A DNA stretch of 64,000 nucleotides from Gordionus sp. m RMFG-2023 (lineage: Eukaryota; Nematomorpha; Gordioida; Chordodea; Parachordodidae). Within the stretch, counting starts at the first letter, position 1. The number at the start of each line of letters is the position of its first letter. Positions 12,280 through 22,689 of this stretch are shown one piece after another. Under the pieces are notes generated by a model. That model saw nothing but the letters and a program-made list of their open reading frames with translations. It was not told the origin of the DNA and did not search any database. The stretch is from contig NC_088777.1 of NCBI RefSeq assembly GCF_954871325.1, positions 3,722,509-3,786,508 on the forward strand. The letters are read 5' to 3'. The translations under genes and the position numbers were made by a program.

Positions 12280-13268
12280 AAGTGAAGATGTACCATAGAA
12301 AAGTGCCATTTGTCATGATGGTTATTTTTGAACTTTTTTAAATGAAATAGCTAAAAATATATATTCTAAACATGTTAAATTAAAAATTCAGTGAGGATGT
12401 ATCATAGATAGGTGACAATTGTCATAATCGCTATTTTTGAACTTTTTCAAATTTTTTTAAAGGAAATATCTAAAAATATATATTCTAAACATGTTAAATT
12501 AAAAATTCAATGAGGATGTATCATAGATAGGTGACAATTGTCATAATCGCTATTTTTGAACTTTTTCAAATTTTTTTAAAGGAAATAGCTAAAAATATAT
12601 ATTCTAACATGTTAAATTAAAAATTCAGTGAGGATGTATCATAGATAGGTGACAATTGTCATAATCGCTATTTTTGAACTTTTTCAAATTTTTTTAAAGG
12701 AAATATCTAAAAATATATATTCTAAACATGTTAAATTAAAAATTCAGTGAGGATGTATCATAGATAGGTGACAATTGTCATAATCGCTATTTTTGAACTT
12801 TTTCAAATTTTTTTAAAGGAAATAGCTAAAAATATATATTCTAACATGTTAAATTAAAAATTCAGTGAAGATGTATCATAGATAGGTGACAATTGTCATA
12901 ATCGCTATTTTTGAACTTTTTCAAATTTTTTTAAAGGAAATATCTAAAAATATATATTCTAAACATGTTAAATTAAAAATTCAGTGAGGATGTATCATAG
13001 ATAGGTGACAATTGTCATAATCGCTATTTTTGAACTTTTTTCAAATTTTTTTAAAGGAAATAGCTAAAAATATATATTCTAAACATGTTAAATTAAAAAT
13101 TCAGTGAGGATGTATCACAGATAAATGACAATTGTCATAATCGTTATTTTTGAACTTTTTTCAATTTTTTTAATACAAATAGCTAAAAATATATATTCTA
13201 AACATGTTAAATTAAAAATTCAGTGAGGATGTATCATATTTAGGTGACAATTGTCATAATCGCTATTT
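12280..13268 (+). repeat. 118-bp tandem array, left arm (8-9 units)
   Basis: Units repeat CAGTGAGGATGTATCATAG, then GGTGACAATTGTCATAATCG and a TTTTTGAACTTTTTCAAA tract. Starts fall near 12391, 12509, 12627, 12746, 12863, 12981, 13101 and 13222, with a diverged outermost unit at about 12281. Inner units are nearly identical, which suggests recent homogenisation. Each contains the palindrome GACAATTGTC. Confidence 0.9.
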
Positions 13269-13305
13269 TTATTTTTAGATATTTCCTTTAAAAAAATTTG
13301 AAAAA

Positions 13306-14590
13306 ATTCAAAAATAGCGATTATGACAATTGTCACCTATCTAAGATACATCCTCACTGAATTTTTAATTTAACATGTTTAGAATATATATTTTTAAATA
13401 TTTCCTTTAAAAAAATTTGAAAAAGTTCAAAAATTCCTATAAAAAAATTTGAAAAAGTTCAAAAATAGCGATTATGACAATTATCACCTATCTATGATAC
13501 ATCCTCACTGAATTTTTAATTTAACATGTTTAGAATATATATTTTTAAATATTTTCTTTAAAAAAATTTGAAAAAGTTCAAAAATTCCTATAAAAAAATT
13601 TGAAAAAGTTCAAAAATAGCGATTATGACAATTGTCTATCTATGATACATCCTCACTGAATTTTTAATTTAACATGTTTAGAATACATATTTTTAGCTAT
13701 TTCCTTTAAAAAAATTTGAAAAAGTTCAAAAATAGCGATTATGACAATTGTCACCTATCTATGATACATCCTCACTGAATTTTTAATTTAACATGTTTAG
13801 AATATATATTTTTAGATATTTCCTTTAAAAAAATTTGAAAAAGTTCAAAAATAGCGATTATGACAATTGTCACCTATCTATGATACATCCTCACTGAATT
13901 TTTAATTTAACATGATTAGAATACATATTTTTAGCTATTTCCTTTAAAAAAATTTGAAAAAGTTCAAAAATAGCGATTATAACAATTGTCACCTATCTAT
14001 GATACATCCTCACTGAATTTTTAATTTAACATGTTTAGAATACATATTTTTAGCTATTTCCTTTAAAAAAATTTGAAAAAGTTCAAAAATAGCGATTATG
14101 ACAATTGTCACTTATCTATGATACATCCTCACTGAATTTTTAATTTAACATGTTTAGAATATATATTTTTAGCTATTTCCTTTAAAAAAAATTGAAAAAG
14201 TTCAAAAATAGCGATTATGACAATTGTCACCTATCTATGATACATCCTCACTGAATCTTTAATCTAACATGTTTAGAATATATATTTTTAGATATTTCCT
14301 TTAAAAAAATTTAAAAAAGTTCAAAAATAGCGATTATGACAATTGTCACCTATCTATGATACATCCTCACTGAATTTTTAATTTAACATGTTTAGAATAT
14401 ATAATTTTAGCAATTTGCTTTAAAAAAACTCAAAAAAGTTCAAAAATAGCGATTATGACAATTACCACTTATCTATGGTACATCATCACTGAAATTTTGA
14501 TTTAACATGTCTACAATATATATTTTTATCTATTTCATTTAAAAAAGTTCAAAAATAACCATCATGACAAATGGCACTTTTCTATGTTAC
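13306..14590 (-). repeat. 118-bp tandem array, right arm in inverse orientation (10-11 units)
   Basis: The same unit as the left arm, now as its reverse complement (GACAATTGTCACCTATC, TACATCCTCACTGAA). It has about ten units plus a diverged outer one near 14567. Two units near 13430 and 13585 carry an extra partial duplication of the AAATTTGAAAAAGTTC segment. The arm is therefore longer than its partner. Confidence 0.9.
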
Positions 14591-15263
14591 ATCTTCACTT
14601 AAAAATTTTAAAATATAACTATGATGAATAGTTAATCAGAGCATTATAATTTAAAGAAGCTTTAAGTAACTTTCCCGCCTATAATATTAATATATACTAA
14701 ATGTTATTTGACTTTTGGTCGAAAAAAATGATCTAGATATTGGTAGGGGTGAAAAAAAGCAACCCTAACTTTAAGTCGTCTTTAAAAAAGAGATCCATAT
14801 TTTGGGTCGGATTGAATAAAACGACCCGATGTTTGAGTCTGAGTCAGAAAAACGACCCAAACTTTGAGTTGGAGTCAAAAAATACGATCTAAACTTCAAG
14901 TTTGAGTCGAAAAATACGACCCAAACTTCAAGTTTGAGTCGAAAAATACGACCCAAATTTCAAGTTTGAGTCGAAAAATACCACCCAAATTTTGAGTCGG
15001 AGTCGTAAAAAACGACCCATATTTTGGGTCAAAGTCGTTTTTTTCGGCTTGAACTCGGGTCGAAGTCGAAAAAAACGACCCAAACATTGAGACGGAGTCA
15101 AATAAAACGACCCGAGCTTTGGGTCGGGGTCGCGACTTGAGGCGTTTTAACAACACTATCAAGAGGCAACTAGTAATTGATTTATAAATATAAAAATATT
15201 ATATTTTTTAATACTGAATATCTATAATTTTACTGATCAACTTTACTGATAATCTTCATCAGG

Positions 15264-15315
15264 GTTGGGCACTACAGTATAGCAAATACTTGTATCTTAA
15301 ATACAAGATAAATTT
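15264..15315 (+). mobile_element. solo hAT end fragment (CAGGGTTGGGCA type)
   Basis: CAGGGTTGGGCACTACAG followed by ACTTGTATCTTAAATACAAG matches the ends of the element at 363-2726. No second end was seen nearby, so this is a truncated fragment inside the large hAT. Confidence 0.55.
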
Positions 15316-17283
15316 TGTGTTTGTTCATTTTTAGCATGCCCTTCCTTCGCCCATCCTGATGATCATTATTATTTATGACCCTTTCCCTCATTAAAATTTA
15401 TTAATTATAATTTTTAGTGTCAAAAAGTCCTCTAATGGTTCAATTCAAATCCCAGGTGACCTTGGCCAGAATAAACCAAATCAAATCAAATTAAACAATT
15501 ACGCGAAAAAACATATCCATGGAAGGCAAAGATCATTTCAAAAATCATCGTATAGAGGCCGAGACTGGTTGGAGTATAGTGTAGAAGCTGACGCTACCTT
15601 TTGTTTTCCATGTAGGAAATACTTGTGTAATCCAAGTGATGAATTTGGACAAACGGGATTCAGAAATTGGAAAAATGCGTTAGCTGCCAAGAAGGGACTG
15701 CTAAAACACGAGAGCTCAAAAGCTCATTTAAATTCAATTACAATATGGCATGATACAAATCAAAATATAAACAATGGTATAGAAATAACTAAAATGTTGG
15801 GAGGTGATCAAATTAATCGTAATCAATATTATATTAAATCAATATTTGATTTGATGCTATTTCTTAGAATAAAAGAGCTACCTTTCAGTGAGACTGGTTC
15901 AACAATATTACGGATACTTCAAAAGATGAAAACATAATTTATTCTTCTGGGCTATTTATAGCAATGTTTTCCTATACAATCCAAAAAGACCCTGAGTTAA
16001 ATAAAATTATGAAATTTATACCCCAAAATGCCCAGTATACATCACCACAGATTCAAAACGAAGTAATATCCATTATAACAGATATGGTGCTTGCACATAT
16101 TTCAGACAAATATAATAAAAGCGAGATGCCTTTTTTTTGTTTTAAGGCTGATGAGACAAAAGATGCTTCAGGTTGTGAAAACCTGAGCATAATAAATCGT
16201 TATATTTTTTCTGGAGAAATCCAAGAAAATTTAATAGGAATCATTAATTTAGAGTGTCTTTCTGCTGAAAGCATTACAGATTGCATTTTAAAGCAACTTA
16301 ATGATCTAAATATTAATTCAGCTAATATAATAAACCAGGCATATGATGGTGCGAACGTTATGTCTGGCCGAAATGGAGGAGTGCAAACATTTCTTAAAAA
16401 AAATTTAATAAAAATGTTCCTTTTATACATTGCTACAACCACAAGTTGCATCTTGTGGTTCAAAATTGGTATAATAATATTGTTATTATTTCTAATTTTT
16501 TTAATTTATCAAATGCCATGTTTAATTTTTTCAGGCGTTTTAACGTATCCTGTAAATATACAGGCCACACCCTTAAGAGACTTTTAGACCAGAGGTGGAC
16601 TAGTCATTTGGAAACATCTCGCATTATTTATGAGAATAATTTTGAGGCTATTGGTGAAGTATTATTTTACTTTTCTAATAGAACTCTTAATTCAGAGGTC
16701 TCAATTCATGATTCAGTCGAAGCCTCTGGTCTTTTATCTCAATGTATTAATATAAATTACATTATATTAGCCATCATAATTTATGAGATATTAATTACAA
16801 TAGATCCACTAAATAAGTATCTACAATCAGTAGGTACTAATCTAATGGATGCTAAAAATTGTATTGATTCTACTATCAATATATTAAAAAATAAAAGAAG
16901 TTATAATTCTTTTGCTTTGATTATGATTAAGGCAGAAAAACTTTTATCATTAATCTTACTTCCCAAAAATCATCCCGGGTACGTAAAACGCCTATGAAAA
17001 AAACGCAGAATTTATCTTTTAGTTCATTTATATTAAAATTTAAAAATAAAAATTGCCGTATTCAATTATAGTAATATTTTGTTTTGTATATGCATATCAT
17101 AGTATTATTGTTTTGTATATTCATATTATAGTATTATTTCGTTATTAAATTTTTAATAAAAATAGGAAAAAATTTCTATGAATGCGTAATTATTTGTTTG
17201 ATTTTAAAAAAATAGTGCCCCCCCCCCCCAGTAAGCACTTGGCCCCCAAAGTGAAAATTCCTGGCTACGTCCATGCAGTTGAA

Positions 17284-19074
17284 TCTTAATTGACTTTTAT
17301 TATTTAAATTTTTATCTAATTAAATAAATATTAATTAAAAATTAACAAATTTAATGTTGAAATTAGCCGAGTTCATCATAATCATATTATTGATTTTTAA
17401 ATTTAATTATCATGCCTCTTCCTAAATTATTTTCAAGGTACAAATCCAAATAGGTGTAAAAGATTTATTTATAAAAAGTAAGTAGACATATAGTTTATAA
17501 TACTCTATTATATATAATTGGCTATAAAATATTAGGTAAAATGCCACTTATACAGATGTATTTGACAGTTATGTAATATATTACAGTTAATTTTAATAAA
17601 TTTTACTAATAATGCTTTTGATAATAAATATAAGTAATAATTTGCATTTAATAACGCCATCTATTTATTTAGATTTATTATTAAAAATTTAACATCTTAT
17701 TATTTATCCCACAATAGATGTAATAAATTAGATAACTTTTCTTCTCTTTTTTAGGTGTTTTTAGGAAAGCTATCTTTTTCTTATAGTTTTGAGTTTAAAT
17801 TTTTAATACGAGTATATTTTTGATATTATTACAAACTACTATTATTTTAAGATATAATATACCAACTAGAGGTTGTGCGACAATAATATATAAAATCTTA
17901 ATTGCTTTCATCATATCACTCTGGTTATTATTTTATAGTTACAAAATGTTTCATCTCTAATATGACATCCTTGCCGTGTAAATAACTCAAGGCTTCAATA
18001 TATTTATATAATATCTTCTAAAGACTTTTAGTGTTTTTGTTTTATCAATTTATCTAACATAATAAATTCTGATATAAGTTAACATCATTAGTGTCATGGT
18101 TATGACTGCATATTAACCCGCATCTATCATTTGTGTGGCTATGTAATTTAAGATTATTACTAAAGCTGCTGAAAGCATATGATTGCATATTTTATAAGCA
18201 ATAATGGTCAACTGTGTAGTCGTTTATATATCACTAAAAATGGAAGATAATCTTTTATAAATTCAATATCTCACAATAATTTTCTCGATTACTTATCTAG
18301 CTTCCATCAGCTCATCTAAGAGGAAGCTCTAACCACCATATAATTTTATGATTTGGATTGGCCGTTTATATTCTCTTCTTCAAGAATTGTTGATTTTTTT
18401 AGGCTTATAAATTTTTCTTTATTAGTCTTTATAAAACATTGTTTAGAATGTTAACAGAAAGTTATATTAGTTTGAAGACCTTTTGTCAATGTAAGTAGCT
18501 AAGAATTATATTATATTATGTTTTTTTTAACATTATCAATTGAGGCATATGTATGAATTAATTAACCTTTTTATCACTTGTAATTCCTTAGACATAAAAA
18601 TTTTTTATATAAGAAATCGAAAATTTTTGTACTGTAATAAATAGATTTTGTATTAAAAAATATTAATTTTAGAAATGTCTTGTATTGTTTTATTTATTTA
18701 CATGCTAGTTTATTTTGTATGCATAATATAATAAATGACAAAATATGAAATTCAGAATAATTGGCCCCCTATAAAAAAAGTTTTTAAGTTGAGCCCCCTG
18801 AGATTGTAAAGGCTAGCGACGCCCCTTGTATATGATATAAAGTTTAAGAATATTGTTATACAATTCAAATCATATTTGCCTTAAATTTTAATAATAAATT
18901 TGGATTTAAAAAATACAATTTGACCTTTTATAATTTTACTTTTTGTTACTTATTTTATTAATTTTTGTTTTTGTATTCAAATTTCTATATATAATATATA
19001 TATATATAATATATATTGTTAATTTTTGAAGAGAGATATATAGAAATAAAAATTATATTTTTAATGTGGGCATA
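17284..19074. other. AT-rich intergenic DNA with one orphan transposon end
   Basis: No gene is supported. At about 18762-18830 a run of GGCCCCC / GAGCCCCC followed by GGCTAGCGACGCCCCTTG looks like the right end of a hAT element (the reverse complement begins CAAGGGGCGTCGCTAGCC). Its left end was not found. Confidence 0.4.
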
Positions 19075-19082
19075 CTTTACAT

Positions 19083-20012
19083 TAGCGTCTACATGAGCGG
19101 GAGGGGTAAGAACAGTTTACATCCTATTTTGTTGATAGGGTAGGGGGTAAGCTGCTTTAATGGGGGTAGGATAAATTTTTTGACGGGTTATCTATTAAAT
19201 TTAGAGATGAAATAGGACAAAATTTAATGCTGTAAAAATTAATACTTTTATAATTGTATTATTATAATACAATTCATCGACCAAATCTATATATTGCAAA
19301 CAATCATACACATTGTTTTCCAAATAAACTATCCTTTTAAATGTAATTTAAAAGGTGTAGATATTTCAGCAAGCTCATAATTAATTAATTCATTGTAAAT
19401 AATGAAGGTTTTAATTGAATTTATTATCTAAAATATAAATTCTTTATATTCACAAAATATCTATAGTTGGTAGTAGAGATAGATTAATTTATCCTTTATT
19501 ATAAATTCTTTGAAAAGAGTATCTAGCGGGGATTTTTTAGGTTAATGATGCTTACTACCAAGTGAATGTATGGAAATATTCTAAATACCAACATAATTTG
19601 CTAAATACCGACCAAAATTTATTAAAATGTAATAAGACTTATTATTTAATATATTAATATGGAATCACGTGGGCGAGTCCGGCCTCCTATATATCATACC
19701 CCCAAGGATGGAACCACCAAGTTAGAATAAGAAAAAAAACATAATTATTATCGGGATTCGAAGCCGTGACCATGGGATGAGTAAGCGAAGCTCTAACCGA
19801 CTAGGCCATAGAGGCTTTCCAAAAATCACGATTTTTCAAATATATATTATAAATATATTTGGTAGTGCCTATCCAAATGAAAATGAACAAAATTCAAATT
19901 TGATAGATGGTACCTTAAGGTACCAAGCATCATTAACCGATTTTTTAGGGGGGTAGGCAAAAGTTTTCGAAGGGGGTTTGCATCCAGTAAAAATCTTGTC
20001 ATGTAGACGCTG
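19083..20012. mobile_element. hAT-like non-autonomous element carrying a nested tRNA-module element
   Basis: The ends are TAGCGTCTACATGA and (reverse complement of right) CAGCGTCTACATGA, flanked by a perfect 8-bp duplication CTTTACAT (19075-19082 and 20013-20020). Subterminal GGGGTAGG and GAAGGGGG runs are present. No coding frame was found. An independent 399-bp element sits at 19540-19938. Confidence 0.8.
19540..19938 (-). mobile_element. TIR-bounded element with internal tRNA-Arg-like module, copy 1
   Basis: It begins GGTTAATGATGCTT and ends AAGCATCATTAACC, with a 9-bp duplication GATTTTTTA (19531-19539 and 19939-19947). On the minus strand the centre holds a tRNA-like stretch: A-box TGGCCTAGTCGGTTAGAGC (about 19810-19791) and B-box CTTCGAATCCC (about 19764-19753). 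The first half resembles tRNA-Arg (GTGGCCTAATGGATAAGGC). SINEs usually have a tRNA head at one end and a tail at the other; here the tRNA piece is central between inverted repeats. Copy 2 at 32928-33309 aligns along its whole length. Confidence 0.8.
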
Positions 20013-20233
20013 CTTTACATGTTACTTTTACATTGTGCCCCGGGATGTAACGGTAAAAAAAACTCATCCTATTTGTTTATATATATTTTTATTGAATCTT
20101 TTCTCTTCCATTTTTTTTATAATGGTGAGATTTAATATTTAATATGTAAAAACATAAAATAATTAAAAAAAATTTTTTTTCTCTTATTTCTATAAAAGGT
20201 TGATAAAATTTCATTATAAGATTTTTTTATAAT

Positions 20234-20829
20234 ATGTATACGTTCAAAATTACTAATATCCTATCCTCCTTCTCCGTGTATGACATCTTGTATGAACTGA
20301 CGGATGATAATTCAGACGTACAATACACATGAGGACCCGTTTACCGAGAAGTATTCTTCGAGTTTTACAATTTGAAGGATATGTTGCGAAATTATGAAGC
20401 CTTAAATGGCAGATTTTTTATATACGGCAATTCCGAATTTATGCAAATCAGATGCACATTCGTCAAGATATGAATAACATTATTTCTTTATATTACGAAA
20501 ATAAATATTAACCTTTTTTTGTTTGAAATATCATATGTTAATGAATTAATTTTAAAAAAAATAATAAAAATAAATTTTAAATGGATATTAAATTGGCATC
20601 CAATTAGATATCTTATTGAATACCTTAATAAATTCCCTAAGTTAATCGGACCTTTAACAGAAGTTTATATTGAAAGGGTACTTGACTACTTTTAGACCAG
20701 CACATCATCGGACTCCGTTAAAATAAATGCCTTACTTGCTAATTTATCTGATGATGTGTTCGATAATGTTAAATCTATTTACTCAAATACTGAATTTTTG
20801 GAATCTTTTACCAACACAGGATATTTTAA
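20234..20829 (+). pseudogene. broken protein-coding relic of unknown family
   Basis: Two stretches with a coding look lie in the same direction. The first (20234-20479) begins with ATG and contains YREVFFEFYNLKDML and EALNGRFFIYGNSEF. The second (about 20600-20822) contains RYLIEYLNKFPKLIGPLTEV and SSDSVKINALLANLSDDVF. Base composition is less AT-biased than the surroundings. Both are interrupted. I do not recognise the family: a host gene fossil, or cargo of an old mobile or virus-derived element, are both possible. Confidence 0.4.
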
Positions 20830-20834
20830 ATTTC

Positions 20835-20936
20835 AATAATATTAAATTCGCAAGTTGGCATATTATTTTATGAAAAAAATTATTTTTTTTATGTATTTTA
20901 AAATCATACACTCCAACTTGCGGATTTAATATTATT
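20835..20936. mobile_element. 102-bp palindromic miniature element
   Basis: It has nearly perfect 24-bp inverted ends of the form ATTAAAT[T/C]CGCAAGTTGG around a short AT loop. A related element is at 62241-62338. Confidence 0.65.
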
Positions 20937-21102
20937 TAAATTTAAAATGTAATTCTAATTGTTTTTATTAATATAATTAACAAAAATTAAAGGGAACTTG
21001 CAAAAAATAAAAATATAGAAATATATATATTGTTAATTTTTTAAGAGAGTAGAAATAAAAATTATATTTCTGTGGGCATACTTTATAATAATTTATTGGA
21101 AG

Positions 21103-21456
21103 CAGTGGCGTAGCTAGAAATTTTTCTTAAAGGGGGTCCAAACATATAAAAGCCCAGGTTATCTTACATAATCATATCTTCGATAATATATAATAAATCC
21201 ATTTTTTAAATGCATCAATAATATGTTATTATAATTGAGTAGATTATTCTCAATGACTTTATAATAATACTACCCAGAATAATTTCAATAGTAATATAAT
21301 ATCCTTTCACAAACATCAAAACCAAAAAATAAAAATATTAATGGTATTTATTTGATATAAAGTCACTTTTAAATCTTTTGAACGTATAATCTAAAAAAAA
21401 ATTTTAGCTCTGGGAATGGTCCAAACCCGAAAACCACCCCCGTAGCTACGCCACTG
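21103..21456. mobile_element. hAT-type miniature element, CAGTGGCGTAGCTA ends
   Basis: It starts CAGTGGCGTAGCTAGAAA and ends CCGTAGCTACGCCACTG. It is flanked by ATTGGAAG / ATTGGGAG (7 of 8 identical). The 354 bp contain no coding frame. The ends are the type common to many animal hAT families. Confidence 0.8.
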
Positions 21457-21464
21457 ATTGGGAG

Positions 21465-22689
21465 GCACTTGTTTTATTATTTAATTTTATTATATTAACA
21501 CTAAAAAATTATATCTTTATGCAATAATATTTATATACAAATTAAGTTAGTTAAAAAATAAATTTTTACATATCAAAAAAAAAGAAAAGTCTAATAAGTT
21601 TTTAAAAGGTTATATAAATCTATTTCAAAAAAACGAAAAAGAAAGAATTAAAGGTCGTCGGAACCTTATTTTTCAAAGGTCATTTAAATTATTTTACAAA
21701 AAGAAAAAATATAAAAAGTTTTAACATTCAAAAAATATATATTTAACACGTTACATAGTTACTTTACAGATATGTACAAAAAATATTATAAATTCAACTG
21801 GATTACTTTTTCGATAATAAAAAAAAATGTCGAATGAGATATTCAACAAAGCAAAGTCTACTATAAGCGTTATTTTTAAAATTTTATTAAATACTACGAA
21901 TCTCCCCTTTTCCGTGTTCAGGCAGGAAAGATAAAGTTTATTTTAAAAATTAAACAAAGACTTTAAAATATTTTTTATGACAAACTTTAATTTGTTATTG
22001 GTATTAAAATGAAGGACTAATTTTTGTAAAAATTGATATATAGTAAAAAAAAAAGAAGATTATTTTATTCCAGGTTCTATTCCAAAGCATCTATTTGCCA
22101 AGATTGGCTTTATTTGAAGAATACAATTTTATAATAAAATTTGTAGTTAATATCTATTAAAAAACATAAACGCATACAATAGAGATATTTTTGAAAAATT
22201 TACATTTTCATTTCAGCTGAGGCAGTATTAGCGGTTTGTAGCCTTATAATGCTTAATTAATATGCATTATAATTTATTGCTTAAGTCTGTTAGATATAGT
22301 GTTGTTGAAAGTTACATTGTTACATTCTTAGAAAAGAAAAAAACTTATAATTATTAGTTCATTTTTAAAAATATATAAATTTTTTTTATGAATTTCAATA
22401 AAGGAATTTAAATGGAAATAAAATTTAAAAATAAAGAAATAATTGCATTAAAAAAATACCACGTAAATGACATTAATTTTCAAAGCTTATTACCACACAT
22501 AAACGATCCTGCCAATAAATCTGCAAGTAATCAAGTAACCCTCACACAAACTAATATATAATAAGACCAATAATTTCAATCTCCCCTCCGAGCTCATCGG
22601 CAAATAAAAACGGTAGCTTGATAAACTAACTTTTAGGAAACATCCAGACCCAAAATATCCCCTCTCCGCAAATACTTCCCCCACTAAAT
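21465..22689. other. AT-rich intergenic DNA
   Basis: No gene, repeat pair or structured element could be supported in this stretch. Minus-strand open frames near 22.5 kb are short and without a recognisable domain. Confidence 0.4.

Larger units (their letters stand above)
11659..15158. mobile_element. 3.5 kb long-hairpin (foldback-like) element built of inverted tandem arrays
   Basis: It is bounded by TAGTGTTGTTAA / TTAACAACACTA and a perfect 8-bp duplication TCAAGAGG (11651-11658 and 15159-15166). Each arm has the same order inward: about 0.5 kb of roughly 35-40 bp repeats (GGGTCGTTTTTTTCGACTC type), about 100 bp of unique DNA, then a tandem array of about 118 bp units. The arms meet at a loop of about 40 bp near 13269-13306. 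Open frames in it are only translations of the short repeats and are not genes. The end sequence is shared with the short elements at 51819 and elsewhere, which suggests mobilisation by a hAT-class transposase. Confidence 0.85.
11121..16997 (+). pseudogene. hAT transposase of the TTF zinc-finger/DUF4371 (ZMYM1-like) type, broken
   Basis: A likely first exon (11121-11241) starts MKKQSVINSYIKLKLNK, the basic N-terminus usual in this group; later short exons lie near 11425-11485 and 11550-11658. From the tag acceptor at 15417 one frame reads SIQIPGDLGQNKPNQIKL, then the TTF finger WLEYSVEADATFCFPCRKYLC (shown in parts: WLEYSVEADATF, CFPCRKYLC) and LLKHESSKAHL, ending at 15937. A shifted frame (from about 15900 to 16590) carries YTSPQIQNEVI, FKADETKDASG and YDGANVMSGRNGGV, typical of the catalytic core. 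A third frame (16446-16997) gives HLVVQNWYNN and LLDQRWTSHLE. The C-terminal hATC dimerisation domain is missing, so the gene carries two frameshifts, an insertion and a lost 3' end. It cannot make an active transposase. Confidence 0.8.
10744..17275 (+). mobile_element. 6.5 kb ZMYM1-type hAT transposon, interrupted by a hairpin element
   Basis: The left end CAGGACCGTAGCC and right end (reverse complement CATGGACGTAGCC) match at 10 of 13 positions and are bounded by a perfect 8-bp duplication CAGTTGAA (10736-10743 and 17276-17283). Homopolymer G/C runs lie just inside both ends. The interior encodes a multi-exon transposase with an N-terminal TTF-type zinc finger and a DUF4371-type catalytic region. 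A 3.5 kb foreign element occupies 11659-15158, inserted into a transposase exon. About 50 bp at 15264-15315 resemble the end of another hAT family. Without that insert the element would be about 3 kb. Confidence 0.9.

Noticed and set aside
16200-16463. Minus-strand frame opposite the hAT transposase
   Set aside because: It is a shadow of the plus-strand DUF4371-type coding sequence, which carries the family motifs.
19753-19810. A functional tRNA-Arg gene
   Set aside because: A- and B-boxes are present, but the anticodon arm and acceptor pairing do not close into a standard cloverleaf, and the sequence sits inside a repeated mobile element.
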